A DNA stretch of 64,000 nucleotides from Bactericera cockerelli. Its lineage: Eukaryota; Arthropoda; Insecta; Hemiptera; Triozidae. Made by a program: the position numbers and the translations under genes. Positions 22,512 through 32,904 of the stretch are shown piece after piece. The notes under the pieces are model-generated. The model saw nothing but the letters and a program-made list of their open reading frames with translations. It made no database searches and was not told where the DNA came from. The stretch's first letter is position 1; each line of letters starts with the position of its first letter. The stretch is from contig CM044964.1 in assembly GCA_024516035.1 (NCBI GenBank), positions 371,278-435,277 on the forward strand, given 5' to 3'.

Positions 22512-22740
22512 CACTGAATGGAGTGCAAAATTTCGCTCGTTCTGAAGCACATTTTTCTCTGTGCGATCAACCATCGTGAGAACTTGTTCTCTTTCTTCAT
22601 AAGCCATTCAACCCTTGGGAAACTGCAAGCTAGCCTGGGTTGTTATGCTAGTCCGTCCTCTGTTTGTAACCCTCTAGCGAGACACTGGTCTTCTAGGCGG
22701 TTAACGTGCCAAATATTCGTTGAATAGCGAGCAATACCTT
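22512..22740 (-). mobile_element. SINE-like repeat carrying one 38-bp-unit relative
   Basis: Read on the minus strand it contains AACCCTTGGG- and GAAGCACA-type pieces in the same order as 29450-29610 and 51180-51370, including GAGGGTTACAAACAGAGGAC. Non-coding. Confidence 0.55.
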
Positions 22741-24064
22741 TGCTTTAGGTAATTTTTGCTTTTGGAAAGCCAAAGGCAAATACTTTCGATTTCTAATATA
22801 AGAAATTTTTCGGAAGTAAAATGACAAAAAAATGTTTTTTTTTTTTTTGGCAAAAATATTTTCCTCTATTTTCTAAATATTTTTCTGCAATTCGAAAACC
22901 TACCTAAACGACGAAAATAATAATTTACCTGTTAGTTTTTGTCTGTAACAAGTTACCTAAAACACAAATATATTTTTTTTTTTTTTAATGTTCCTTACCT
23001 ACTAATTCTAAAAATCTTTTAAAACAATAATATTAGTAGATGATTATAATCAAATACATTAATTCACGAGTTTGTACCCCATAAGAATGGACTTTTCATT
23101 TGAGGGGCACTGGGGAAAAACGACTACAGTCCACTTTTTCAACAAAACGAGTTTGAGGCGCCATTTAGTCGTATTGTGGAAGTGCTATAATAAAGCCGAG
23201 TTTTTCTTTTGAATTAAAAAAATTCTAGGTTCGGTTTTTCTCCAAATATTTCCATTTTCTTTCAAGTTTAGCTTCCCTACCATTCGTGAAAGAAAAATAC
23301 GTTTCGTTATTTTTAAAGATAAACGTTGAATAAAGAAATGGAAGCAATAATTTTATAAATCCATTTTGGTTAACCAAACTGGAAGAAGATTTCTCCTCCT
23401 TTCATTTTTTTTTTTTTTTTTTTCAAAAGAAAAATGACTTTCTCCAAGTTCGTCCATTTTATTCCATTTGAATCCACTTTGGTTAGAAAGAAAAAGACGG
23501 CTCCTGAATCAAAAAATTGCAAGAGTGACCTGAGCCCATTGAAATAAGCGTAAGAACATCATACGCTTACGATTCACATCGTTTTACCAGTCCCAGCTTG
23601 AATTTGATTTTCCTCAAATTCCGTCCGATGGGACTTTGGTCGTTCGTCCCCAGTTCCCTACATTTTTTGTCATTTCTTTTATATCAGTTTTGACAGATGT
23701 TCTCTTGACATGAAAATAAAGTTGGAAGAAGAAAAAATAAGAGACCTAAACCACGAGGAAGAGGTGGAACAATGCCGAACCCAAATAGGCTTGGGAAAAG
23801 ACAAAGAGAAAGAAGACGAAGAAAAGATGTTGCAAAAGTAGAGAGAGGAAAAATGTTGATGAATATCACAACGCCTTCAATTTTGAACATACACCTGCAA
23901 CCTATGAAAGGATTCTTTTATCAAACGCCTTCAATAGGCTCGTAATATTTAGGATAGGCAAATACTGGGCCTAATAGTAAAATGGTAATTTCAAAGCGAA
24001 CGGAATTTTGACGAAAAGTTCTTTAAAAATTATCATCTCGAAGAAATTACAGTCTCTAAGAAAT
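22741..24064. other. AT-rich intergenic DNA, no gene seen
   Basis: Contains a third copy of the AATACTTTCGATTTCTAATA tail of repeat R near 22780 and several T runs. Nothing else is supported. Confidence 0.55.
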
Positions 24065-24245
24065 CATTATTGAATTATTTATTAAAAGGACATATTGTGT
24101 ACAAACAATTAATGATAGAAATGAAAATACGAAATTGAGAACAATATAAAAAAAGAAAAAGATAAATAACATAGATAAAATATGTATATGTCCTAACTAA
24201 AGGGTGGGGTTGTTACCTATGGCAATCTCTTCCACCCAGCCCTCC
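24065..24245. repeat. S5 retroposon copy
   Basis: AT-rich body then GTCCTAACTAAAGGGTGGGG and TTACCTATGGCAATCTCTTC, as at 15600-15640 and, inverted, at 14356-14400. Confidence 0.6.
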
Positions 24246-24504
24246 ATCAACATTTTACAAGAAACTTTTCCGTCAAGATACTTAAAAGAAAATCGTTAGA
24301 TCATCGGTACAGCGAAGAACTGATGAGGTATAACGTTATTACAAGAAAGAAAATACAGGCGAGGTATAAAGTTATTACAAGAACAAAAATACAGGCAAAT
24401 TGCATAGTTCTCAACAGGGAACGGCGTTGTAACTGGTTCATTGCGTATGCCGCTTAGCAGCGTCTTGTTTTGTTCTTGTTTAATATTACAGTTTAACGTC
24501 ATTT

Positions 24505-24712
24505 TTCAACTGCATGGTCATAGACGACGGGGTTTTTACCTTCCATTCGCAGGAAACTTACAAACCTGCTACCCAACCCAGCCCGGGTTGGGCCGGAATG
24601 CCAGCATCACGAAGTCTTCACCTAGCTGGACGTTGCTTAACTTCGGTGATCCTACGAGAACCGGTGCATTCGACGCGCCATCGACCGCATCGACGGTAGC
24701 CATCAGCGTCTT
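24505..24712. repeat. Dispersed repeat with SINE-like features, family S6
   Basis: AACTGCATGGTCATAGACGA, CCGGGTTGGGCCGGAATGCC and ATCACGAAGTCTTCACCTAG, ending CATTCGACGCGCCATCGAC. Related copies lie at 29695-29965, 30340-30480 (inverse) and in pieces at 36364-36480 and 37190-37285. Confidence 0.65.
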
Positions 24713-24844
24713 ATTTGGTTGTTCGCCTGTACGTATCAATTCTTGAAGGTTTCACCTGGCTCTAACTCGATCGTTTGTGTGTGCGTTGGACGCCATGTAT
24801 GCGTCCAAAGAGATGTTAATATTTGAGAGCACTTTTTACATTTA

Positions 24845-25074
24845 TCTTAATATACAAATGTCAAAGACACTGACCACTGACTGATCATCGTTCTACAACC
24901 CAAACCGTAAGTCCTAGGAAGCTGAAATTTGATAGGTAGCTTTGTCTTAGAGTCTAGATGTGCAATAAGACGGGATTTTTCGAAACTCCCACTACAACAC
25001 CTGCCATTGGCGAAAAAGGATTTTTTGCTTTCACGGCCATGCCTCGGCCCGCAAAGCGGGCGACAGCCCGCTAG
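24845..25074 (+). mobile_element. Non-autonomous Helitron-like element, copy 1
   Basis: It begins TC after an A (A|TCTTAATATAC) and ends CTAG before a T, the Helitron rule for insertion between A and T with TC and CTRR ends. A GCGGGC-GACA-GCCCGC hairpin sits at the 3' end and its last C is the C of CTAG. The 230-bp body (CTACAACCCAAACCGTAAGT, GTGCAATAAGACGGGATTTT) matches 37329-37570. No Rep-helicase is encoded. Confidence 0.75.
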
Positions 25075-25240
25075 TTAAAAATAAAATAAAACAACCATCT
25101 TATAGAGTTTGACCTTGGCTACACGTCGGTATAAATCGTTCTCGGATAGCACAATATCTTCAACGCCTATGAGGATCTTTCCTTTTGGTTCAAACTTGTA
25201 TGTATACCTGTATTTTTTACATACTTACTTTATTGTGACG

Positions 25241-25465
25241 ACGGCCTTAACGACCATATGTCTGCTCTATAGCAGCGCTCCAACGAATTCTATCTTGTGC
25301 TGCAATCTTCCATTCACTAGGTAAAACTCCCATCTCTTGACTATCTTCACTGATATTGTCCTCCCAACGCATTCTTGGTCTGCCTCTTGTTCTTAATCCA
25401 CCAGGATTGTGCAGCAGTACTAAATCGGGTATTCTAGAGTCATCCATTCTTGCCAGATGACCTTT
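25241..25465 (-). pseudogene. C-terminal fragment of a LINE polyprotein
   Basis: The minus frame reads MDDSRIPDLVLLHNPGG, RTRGRPRMRWEDNI and AAQDRIRWSAAIEQ. The combination of an R-G-R-P-x-x-R-W box and an A-Q-D-R-x-R-W box is the usual carboxy end of insect LINE RT proteins. Only this end remains. Confidence 0.75.
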
Positions 25466-25569
25466 TACATACTTAGAGGTGATATATTTGTTATAATAAA
25501 AGTATTATAAAATTATCATGTTTGTGTTGATCACTTTTGTAATATCACAACTACTCAAATTCGCTTCTC

Positions 25570-25655
25570 TAAATCTACGCTGAATCCGGGACTTGAACCA
25601 CCGACCTCCAGGTCACAAGTCCGCCGCATTATCGACCAAGCTACTGAGGTCGGTA
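25570..25655 (-). mobile_element. tRNA-like SINE head
   Basis: Minus-strand reading gives a CCTCAGTAGCTTGGTCGATA A-box region and a GGTCGGTGGTTCAAGTCCCG T-arm-like region. Similar heads lie near 41850. It is too degenerate and too embedded in repeats for a functional tRNA. Confidence 0.55.
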
Positions 25656-26005
25656 AATAAGAAACTTGTATGTGTATTTGTACTTGAAGGTGTATTAGTA
25701 TTTTGTACTTTTCAAAATATTACACAGATAGCTTACTAAAAAAATGTTCTTCTGATATATTTGTTATAATAAGAGTAGTTATTATGCTAGTATTATTGTT
25801 ATTACTACGAAGTTTCATGGCTAATTATATTTGTAATTATAATTAATTAATTGTTTTTTAAATCACGCAAAACTAGTTCACCCACACCAACGGATTTAAG
25901 GTTTTAAGTTTTGCCAAACAATTTATTTACATTCTGAAGGGATTAAAACTACATTAAATGTTGTTATTGTTGCATTTAGCCTCTCTAGGGGAACACGTTT
26001 TATAT
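25656..26005. other. AT-rich intergenic DNA, no gene seen
   Basis: No repeat pair or coding frame recognised. Confidence 0.5.
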
Positions 26006-26600
26006 GAAACAAGTTGAAAGGGAGAGAAAGGGAGAAAGAAAGATAGAGAGCAATGTAGAGGTAGAGGGAGTGGTAGAGAGAGAGAGGGCACATAGGAGAT
26101 AGATAATGAAAAAGAGAGGAGAATGTGAGAGAGTGACTACAGAAAAGTAATAGCAAGAAAAAAGATTTAAAAAAAGGAGAAGAGACAAAATAGGAAGAGA
26201 AATAGAGGAAACTAGAAAGTGAGGAAGAAGGGAGAGACAGAGAGAGAGGGAGAGAAATAGAGAAAAAAAAGAAAACGAAAAAAAAAAAAAAAAAAATAGA
26301 GAAAAAAAAATTAGAGAGAAAAAAAGAGAGAGAAAAAAGATAGAGGTAGAGAGAGGGAAAGAAAAAGAGAGAGAGGGAGAAAGAGAGAGTAGGAGAAAGA
26401 AAGAGAGAAAGAGAGAGTAGGAGAAAGAAAGAGAGAAGAGAGAGGGGAGAAACAGAGAGAAAAAGATAGAGAGAGGGGGGGAGAGAGATAGAGAGGGAAA
26501 GAAATAGAGAGAAAGAGAGAGAGGTAGAAAGAAAGAGAGGGAGAAAGAGAGAGATAGAGGAAAGGGGAGAAATAAAGAGAGAAGAAACATACTAGGGTTA
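26006..26600. repeat. Purine-rich (GA/GAAA) low-complexity tract
   Basis: Nearly 600 bp with almost only A and G on the plus strand, dominated by GAGAGA and GAAAGAGAGA. The long minus-strand Ser/Leu/Phe ORFs are composition artefacts. Confidence 0.9.
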
Positions 26601-27189
26601 CAAAAAAGGCAATTAGCAATATTTAGATTGTTTCATTCTTCCAAAAAAGAAAGAAAAAAAAAATCCTGAGTAATACTAAAGTGGGATCATCATAAAAAAG
26701 CAGGAAATTTTGAATTTTTCCGCTCAGACAAAATCCAAAATCCCTGAGTCTGTAGAACGTGGAGCGGGGTTTAATTCTGCATGAAATTAAGGCCTGATTT
26801 AGATTGCCTGCTTCGCCCAGCATCGGCAGTAAAATGCTGAATGCGCCCATGCGGAAACGGATTCTGCCTTGAGGCGACTTAAGGCTACGTTCATACAGCG
26901 ATGCTCTCTCTTTCTTAATAAGAACCTACATGTGCTACAATGCATTAATAATTTAGACAATTATTTTATGTATTATTCCAACATAATATACTGTACATAG
27001 ATAGGAAAAACGTTATATCCTGAAGTAATGTGAAAGCGGTTACGGGGCACACTAACCTAATAAAAAAAAAATCTACATTGAAGTTATAAATGTGTTTTTT
27101 GTGTTATTATATCACACATTTAGTGGGTAGCGCAGAATTATAGGACTTCTGCATATATCTTCATTCTCCTAATATCTTATTTTTCCCTA

Positions 27190-27350
27190 TAATGTGAGCA
27201 GCACTCATTTTTCCTCACGAGGTATGAGTGAACCCAAAACACCCAAGTACAGAGTAGAAAAAATCTTACCCCGCCGGGGATCGAACCCAGGTCACCGTAC
27301 GTGCACTGCCTAGCGCGCTAACTCGCTCTTCCACGATGACTATTATACAT
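27190..27350 (-). mobile_element. tRNA-derived SINE-like repeat
   Basis: On the minus strand the head reads TCATCGTGGAAGAGCGAGTT and the B-box region reads CCTGGGTTCGATCCCCGG. The plus-strand segment TTCCTCACGAGGTATGAGTG at 27213-27232 recurs at 63338-63357. It ends next to the palindromic element at 27364. Confidence 0.65.
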
Positions 27351-27363
27351 AGAAGTTACTATA

Positions 27364-29234
27364 CAGGGTGATCGAAACCACCCAGCCACTATCTTTTTCT
27401 CGAGAACGGTTTGAGTTAGGATCTTGAAACAAAAAATTGGTCCCCAATATGAAGTCTGAAGTTTCATGGGAAAATATTTTGAACCTCCGCCCACCGCCCC
27501 TAAATGGCGTTTTCAGGGGGGCACATGTCCGTTTCTCCCGAATTTTAAATGGAATGCATATTTTTTTATTTTACTTTCAAAACATGCAAAAGAAGTAAGT
27601 AACATTAGTAAAAAGAAAAAAAATATTCCTTGGTTCGAGTCCCGAAAAAACAAGGTTTTTAGAAGAAAATAGGCCCAAGTTGCGGAAGTCATTACGGGCA
27701 CCCGGTAAACGTTGTAAAAAAATTAAAAATGTCAAAAAAAGGTGAAGTTCTCTTCTTTAATTTGATGTACTTGCTTTTATTCGTTAAGGAAGGCATAGGT
27801 CCTTTAATTGGTCATAAACTTTTTTCAGTTTCAAAAGACCAAAAGTCCAGAAATTTAAATGCGACCCCCTATTTTTTTTTCTTTTTAATAAAAGAAAAAA
27901 ATTATTAGCATACAATGCAAAAAATTGAACTTTCTGCCATTTTTTCCCTTAAAATGGCAGACGAATAACCTCTGAAATGTGTTCATTTCCGTGCGCGTGA
28001 GTCATCACACGAGTCCGTGCCTGAAGTTTGTATGTACGGAACCCTCATTGGATGAGAGAAGTTGATGGCCAGCATGTATGGAGTCTTAATGTTTGGTGCG
28101 ATGTCCTTAGCACTAGGATTATTGGACCGTACTTCATCGACAGAAAGCTGACGGGAGAGAAGTGTTTAAACTTCATTTGAACTTAAAACCAACATTAAGG
28201 ATACAATGTTGTTCCAACAAGACGAGGCCCCACCCATTTTTATCTGAGGGTGTGAGAACATCTTGATCGAATGTTCCCTCAGAGATGGATCGGTAGAGGA
28301 GGACCAAACTCTTATAACCCCCCCCCCCCCCCACCTCACCGTCATGAATTTCTACCTGTGGGAAAAGGTGAAATATTAAGCATACCGAACCAGGCCAACA
28401 GATGTGGAAAATGTGAAGCTGCGCATCATTGAGATCTGCCGCAACATCAAACTTGAGGAGCTAGACAGACTTCATGTCACCTATCCTGGCAGACTCAGGA
28501 AATGTACTGCAGCAGAGGGTGGTGTTTTTGATCATCTGTAGAAGTGATTTACCTACATCGTACATACAAACTTCAGGCACGGACTCGTGTAATGACTCAC
28601 GCGCACGGAAATGAACACATTTCAGAGGTTATTCGTCTGCCATTTTAAGGGAAAAAATGGCAGAAAGTTCAACTTTTTTGCATTGTATGCTAATAATTTT
28701 TTTCTTTTATTAAAAAGAAAAAAAAATAGGGGGTCGCATTTAAATTTCTGGACTTTTGGTCTTTTGAAACTGAAAAAAGTGTATGACCAATTTAAGGACC
28801 TATGCCTTCCTTAACGAATAAAAACAAGTACATTAAATTAAAGAAGAGAATTTCACCTATTTTTTGACATTTTTAATTTTTTTACAACGTTTACCGGGTG
28901 CCCGTAATGACTTCCGCAACTTGGGCCTATTTTCTTCTAAAAACCGTGTTTTTTCGGGACTCAAACCAAGGAATATTTTTTTTCTTTTTACTAATGTTAC
29001 TTACTTCTTTTGCATGTTTTGAAAGTAAAATAAAAAAATATGCGTTCTATTTAAAATTCGGGAGAAACGGACATGTGCCCCCCTGAAAACGCCCTTAGGG
29101 GCGGTGGGCGGAGGTTCAAAATATTTTCCCATGAAACTTCAGACTTCATATTGGGGACCAATTTTTTGTTTCAAGATCCTAACTCAAACCGTTCTCGAGA
29201 AAAAGATAGTGGCTGGGTGGTTTCGATCACCCTG
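27364..29234. mobile_element. Palindromic Tc1/mariner-type element A with 675-bp inverted arms
   Basis: TA dinucleotides at 27362-27363 and 29235-29236 flank CAGGGTGATCGAAACCACCC and its reverse complement. The arms, 27364-28038 and 28559-29234, are near-identical inverted copies. The 520-bp centre holds decayed transposase. TA target duplication and the CAGGGTG terminus fit the IS630/Tc1/mariner superfamily; arms this long are unusual for it and suggest inverted duplication of one end. Confidence 0.85.
28045..28545 (+). pseudogene. Decayed mariner-like transposase in the centre of element A
   Basis: Fragments in shifting frames read SLNVWCDVLSTRIIGPYFID with KLTGEKC, then LFQQDEAPP, then VTYPGRLRKCTAAEGGVFDH. 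In Tc1/mariner proteins the order N-V-W-x-G/D-V, G-P-Y-F, Q-Q-D-x-A-P-P and a C-terminal G-G-x-F-x-H is characteristic, the QQD being the second catalytic Asp. Several frameshifts and a run of C near 28318-28332 disrupt it. Confidence 0.75.
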
Positions 29235-29236
29235 TA

Positions 29237-29610
29237 TAATAATAATAATAATATCGCCTTATTTATACTGCCCGATAAAGACTATCAAAGTCCCATTATT
29301 CCAGCAGTAAGCCCAAGACATATTATTATGTGGTAAAAAATCCCAAATGGGAGGATAACTTGTCATGTCCCGGCTGGGTTTCGAACCCACGACCTCTGGA
29401 ACTTCTGGATTCACAGAGTGCCGCCTTTACCACTGAGCTACCGGGACAGACTGGCTGAGGGACATAAACAGGGAGTGGACCAGTTTCTCGCTAGAGGACT
29501 ACAAACAGAGAACAGTCTAGCCAACCCCTACAAGCCAGGCCAGCTTGCAGTTTCCTAAGGGTTTAATGGCTTATAAAGAAAAGTCCAAGTACTCATGATG
29601 GCTGAACGCA
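29237..29610 (-). mobile_element. tRNA-derived SINE, family S2, with adjacent VNTR-type segment
   Basis: The order ATCGCCTTATTTATACTGCC, CCCATTATTCCAGCAGTAAG, GGAGGATAACTTGTCATGTC and an antisense head GGGTTTCGAACCCACGACCT is mirrored by the plus-strand copy at 53386-53545. The segment GACATAAACAGGGAGTGGAC at 29460 is one relative of the 38-bp unit expanded at 31803. Confidence 0.75.
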
Positions 29611-29694
29611 TCATAAATTCGGGTGTTAGACTTCATGGACGATGCTTAACATAAAGCCAGAACGGGAACTTTATAGTTTCCAGTTACAGACTTC

Positions 29695-29965
29695 AGTTTT
29701 TTTTGGGTTTAACATCGCATTCAACTGCATGGTCACATCACGACGGGCGGCGGGGATGTTTCACTCATTTGTTCACTGGAAACTCACAAACCAGATATTT
29801 TAGTTAACCTCTCCCAGCCTGAGTGGGGCTGGGAATAGCCAGCATCACGAGGGTTCGAATTGAAATGTTTACCAATAATGCGAGACATGTTTCGGACGTT
29901 GCTTAACTTCAGTTACTGAATGAGAACTGGTGAATTTAAAGTGCCATCATCGCTCGCTAAAGAAA
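29695..29965. repeat. S6 repeat copy
   Basis: CATCGCATTCAACTGCATGG and CAGCATCACGAGGGTTCGAA; diverged relative of 24505-24712. Confidence 0.55.
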
Positions 29966-30339
29966 GTCTTAAGCAATGTTCTACCAAATATATGTATAGA
30001 ATAGGTATTATGTATTATTTTTAGTCAAGGTCAAGTGTATATTTTTGGAGGAGACCATGGATTTGACCTATATTTTTAGCTTTCTATGACTTTGAAACTA
30101 CTCTCTATCTCTTTCTCTCCTCATACAAGCAAAGACTAGAGCGGTCTAGACGATATTATCTCCACATATTCAAGAAAAGGAAAAGGATATTTCCTATCCA
30201 GATATGTATCTGATGTTTCCGAAAGTTTTTTTTTTATATCTTTTTCACAAAGTCAATGGAATGGAAAATCTTTTTCCAAAATAAATTTTGATTCTGAAGT
30301 TTCGAAACACGTCATTTTGATATTCAAGTTAGCAAGCGC
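29966..30339. other. Intergenic DNA, no gene seen
   Basis: AT-rich unique-looking sequence without recognised features. Confidence 0.5.
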
Positions 30340-30480
30340 CTAGGGTGCAGCGTCGATGGCGCGTTGAATGCACCAGTTCTCAAAGGATCTCCGAAGTTAA
30401 GCAACTTCCAGTGAGGTGAAGACTTCATGATGCTGGCATTCCGGCCCAACTCGGGCTGGATGAGGTGAATGTGATAGCAG
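30340..30480 (-). repeat. S6 repeat copy, inverted
   Basis: GCGTCGATGGCGCGTTGAAT then AGCAACTTCCAGTGAGGTGA and GACTTCATGATGCTGGCATT, the reverse complement order of 24600-24712. Confidence 0.6.
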
Positions 30481-30754
30481 AGCAACGTAACCCCTCCCCA
30501 AAGTGCTGCAACTGAGTAGGTGCAAAAAACCAATTAATAACTTAGCAAAGTGACCATAAATGTGTCTTCACAAAATAATAGAATGACAGTAAGGGGACCA
30601 CTGATATAATATTAGAATGTAGCAAACATGAGTTACCTATATATATATTCCTATATTTTTAATAGGAATAAAACTGTTAGCGTAATGGACTTCCTGTCTC
30701 GAGCCGACAGTCTAAATAAAGCACTACTATTACTATACTATCGTTCAAAATAAG

Positions 30755-31650
30755 CCAGAAAAGAGAAAGAGAAAAGATAGAGAAAGTGTAAGAGACGCTC
30801 AAAGTAAGTTAGCTGAAAGTCTGGAGAAGAAACACATGAAGACAGGAAGAAAGTGAGATAAATATTACTATAGAGGAAAAAAGAATGAAATGAAATTGAA
30901 AGTACAAGAAGAAGAAGTATAAATGAAAATTTGAAAGTACAAGAAGAAGAAAATGAAAGAGAGGAAGACCGAGCTTAAACGTCAGTGTCAGAGAAATTGT
31001 GTGCCGGAGCATATTTCGCTGTATTTAGAAAAGAGAGAAAAGAGAAGATGAAAGTAAGAAGGAAGAAAGAGAAAGAGAGATGAAACGAGGAAGAAGAGGA
31101 GGAAGAAGAGATAGGAAGAAAAGGAGGAGAAAAAGAAGGAGAGAAAGAAGATGAAGGAGGAGAAAAGGAGAAAGAGAAGAGAAGGAAAAAAGGAGAGGAA
31201 AAAGTGTAGGAGAAAATAGATGAAGGGAAGAGGAAATAGAGAAGAGAAGAAGAAAGAGAGAAAAAGTGTTAGAAAATATTAGAAAAATAATAGAAATAGG
31301 GAAGAGAAGTAGGAAGTAGAAGAGGAATAGGTTGGGTAATAGGAGAAGCATAAAAAATAAGGAGAAGATAGAAGAAGATGGAAATTAAAAATAAATAAAT
31401 AATAATAAATGGAAAGGAAAAAGAAAAAGATAAGGTGGATAGTGAAATGAAATAGAGTATTGAGAGAAAAAAAGATTATAAAGAAGGAGGAAGAGAAGAA
31501 GGAGGAGTAGGAGGAGAGATATGAATATTAGAAGGAAAAAAAGGATTGGAGGATAAGCAGTAGGACAAGAAGATTAGGAGGAGGAAGAGGAGGAAAGAGG
31601 AAAAGGATTAGAAGGAAGAGAGGAACAGAAAAAGAAGAAGAACTTGGGAG
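30755..31650. repeat. Purine-rich (GAA/GGA) low-complexity tract
   Basis: About 0.9 kb of AGAAGAGGAGGAAGAAGAGA-like sequence on the plus strand, broken at 30970-31020 by mixed sequence. Minus-strand Leu/Phe/Ser ORFs are artefacts. Confidence 0.85.
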
Positions 31651-31802
31651 ATGTAAAAGGAAGCTTTCATGATGTTAAAGTTTTTGGAAAAAAAATTGTC
31701 TAATCAAAACAAATGACTCGGTAAATAATGTCTGTAGGGCGCGTTCACACGAAGTAGTTTTCTATTCTTCGGAGCATTTTATTTTTTATTTTTCAAAAGA
31801 TG

Positions 31803-32240
31803 AGTAGACCAGAAGTGTGGCGGGACTATAAACAGGGAGTAGACCAGCAGTCTGGCTGGGAGACAATAAACAGGGAGTAGAAACGCAGTCTGACTGGGGG
31901 ACTATAAACAGGGAGTGGACCAGCAGTCTGGCTGGGAGACAATAAACAGGGAGTAGAAACGCAGTCTGACTGGGGGACTATAAACAGGGAGTGGACCAGC
32001 AGTCTGGCTGGGAGACAATAAACAGGGAGTAGACCAGCAGTCTGGCTAGGAGACTATAAACAATAAACTGGGAGTAGACCAGAAGTTTGACTGGGGGACT
32101 ATAAACAGGGAGTAGACCAGCGTTGGCTTGGTTCTGGGGGCCCTTCTCAATTATTAGCCCCCTTGTAAAGACAGTGGTAGAAGTGTTGAGTCATTCCTCC
32201 ACTGCTTGGCTACCATCGTTCACGATGATGCCACTTTGCT
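31803..32240. repeat. 38-bp tandem repeat (about eight units) in a retroposon
   Basis: Units alternate between GTGGACCAGCAGTCTGGCTG and GTAGAAACGCAGTCTGACTG types, each closed by a CAATAAACAGGGA or CTATAAACAGGGA end, giving a 76-bp higher-order dimer in the middle. The right part (TTGGCTTGGTTCTGGGG, GACAGTGGTAGAAGTGTTGA, TACCATCGTTCACGATGATG) is the inverse of 17540-17660. Confidence 0.85.
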
Positions 32241-32390
32241 ATGATTCAAAATCTAGGATTTGCTAATCCAATCCACTATCACTTAACAGCTGATGTATGT
32301 AAATGCGCTGTGATTGGTTGAAATTCCACAAAAGGGCGGGTTAAGGATTTATTAATATAATCCTGTTTCATAATTTGACCCTTCCACTGA
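32241..32390. mobile_element. MITE of the GGGCCRAATYAT type
   Basis: It has the core GCGCTGTGATTGGTTGAAA and the end TCCTGTTTCATAATTTGACC found at 20812-20952 and 62994-63109. Confidence 0.5.
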
Positions 32391-32904
32391 ATTAAAAAAA
32401 AAAAAATCAAAGACTGTGAAAATAAAGAGACTCTTAATTATCATACTTAGAGGATAAACAGAGTTGTATTGCAAGTCGGCTTTAAACCAATTAATACACA
32501 ATAATTAGATTTGAGGAACGGAGTAGCTTATCTTTGATGGTCTGGTAACTGACCTAGGATGGTCTGGTAACTGAAACTCGTAAATTGTTTAGTATGGTTT
32601 TATTAGCATATAACACCACATGATATGATATAATAAGATATTATGTATACATTTGTACATGGTTTTGAAGCCATATTATAAACAAACGGTTTCTCAAAAT
32701 TCGTTTTTGATCGTTTTTCTCACAAAAAAGCCTTGCAGCCATTTTTTTCCTTCCCTCATTTTCTTTCAAATTTCCCATATTATTATCCTTATAACATTTC
32801 TTTTGCACCAAATATTTTGAATGCTGTAAACTGTTCCTTAATCCTTTTAACACAAAACTAAATATATTCTTTTATCTTGACAACATTTATCTTGACAACA
32901 CTTT
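32391..32904. other. AT-rich intergenic DNA, no gene seen
   Basis: A short duplicated GATGGTCTGGTAACTGA segment occurs at about 32537 and 32558. Nothing else is supported. Confidence 0.5.

Noticed and set aside
25570..25655. tRNA genes (also near 27270, 41860, 50270, 60600)
   Set aside because: A/B-box-like sequences are present but full cloverleaves are not, and each lies inside longer repeats shared with other sites; SINEs are the better call.
26000..26619. Minus-strand Ser/Leu/Phe-rich ORFs of up to 196 codons
   Set aside because: Translation of a GA-rich low-complexity tract.
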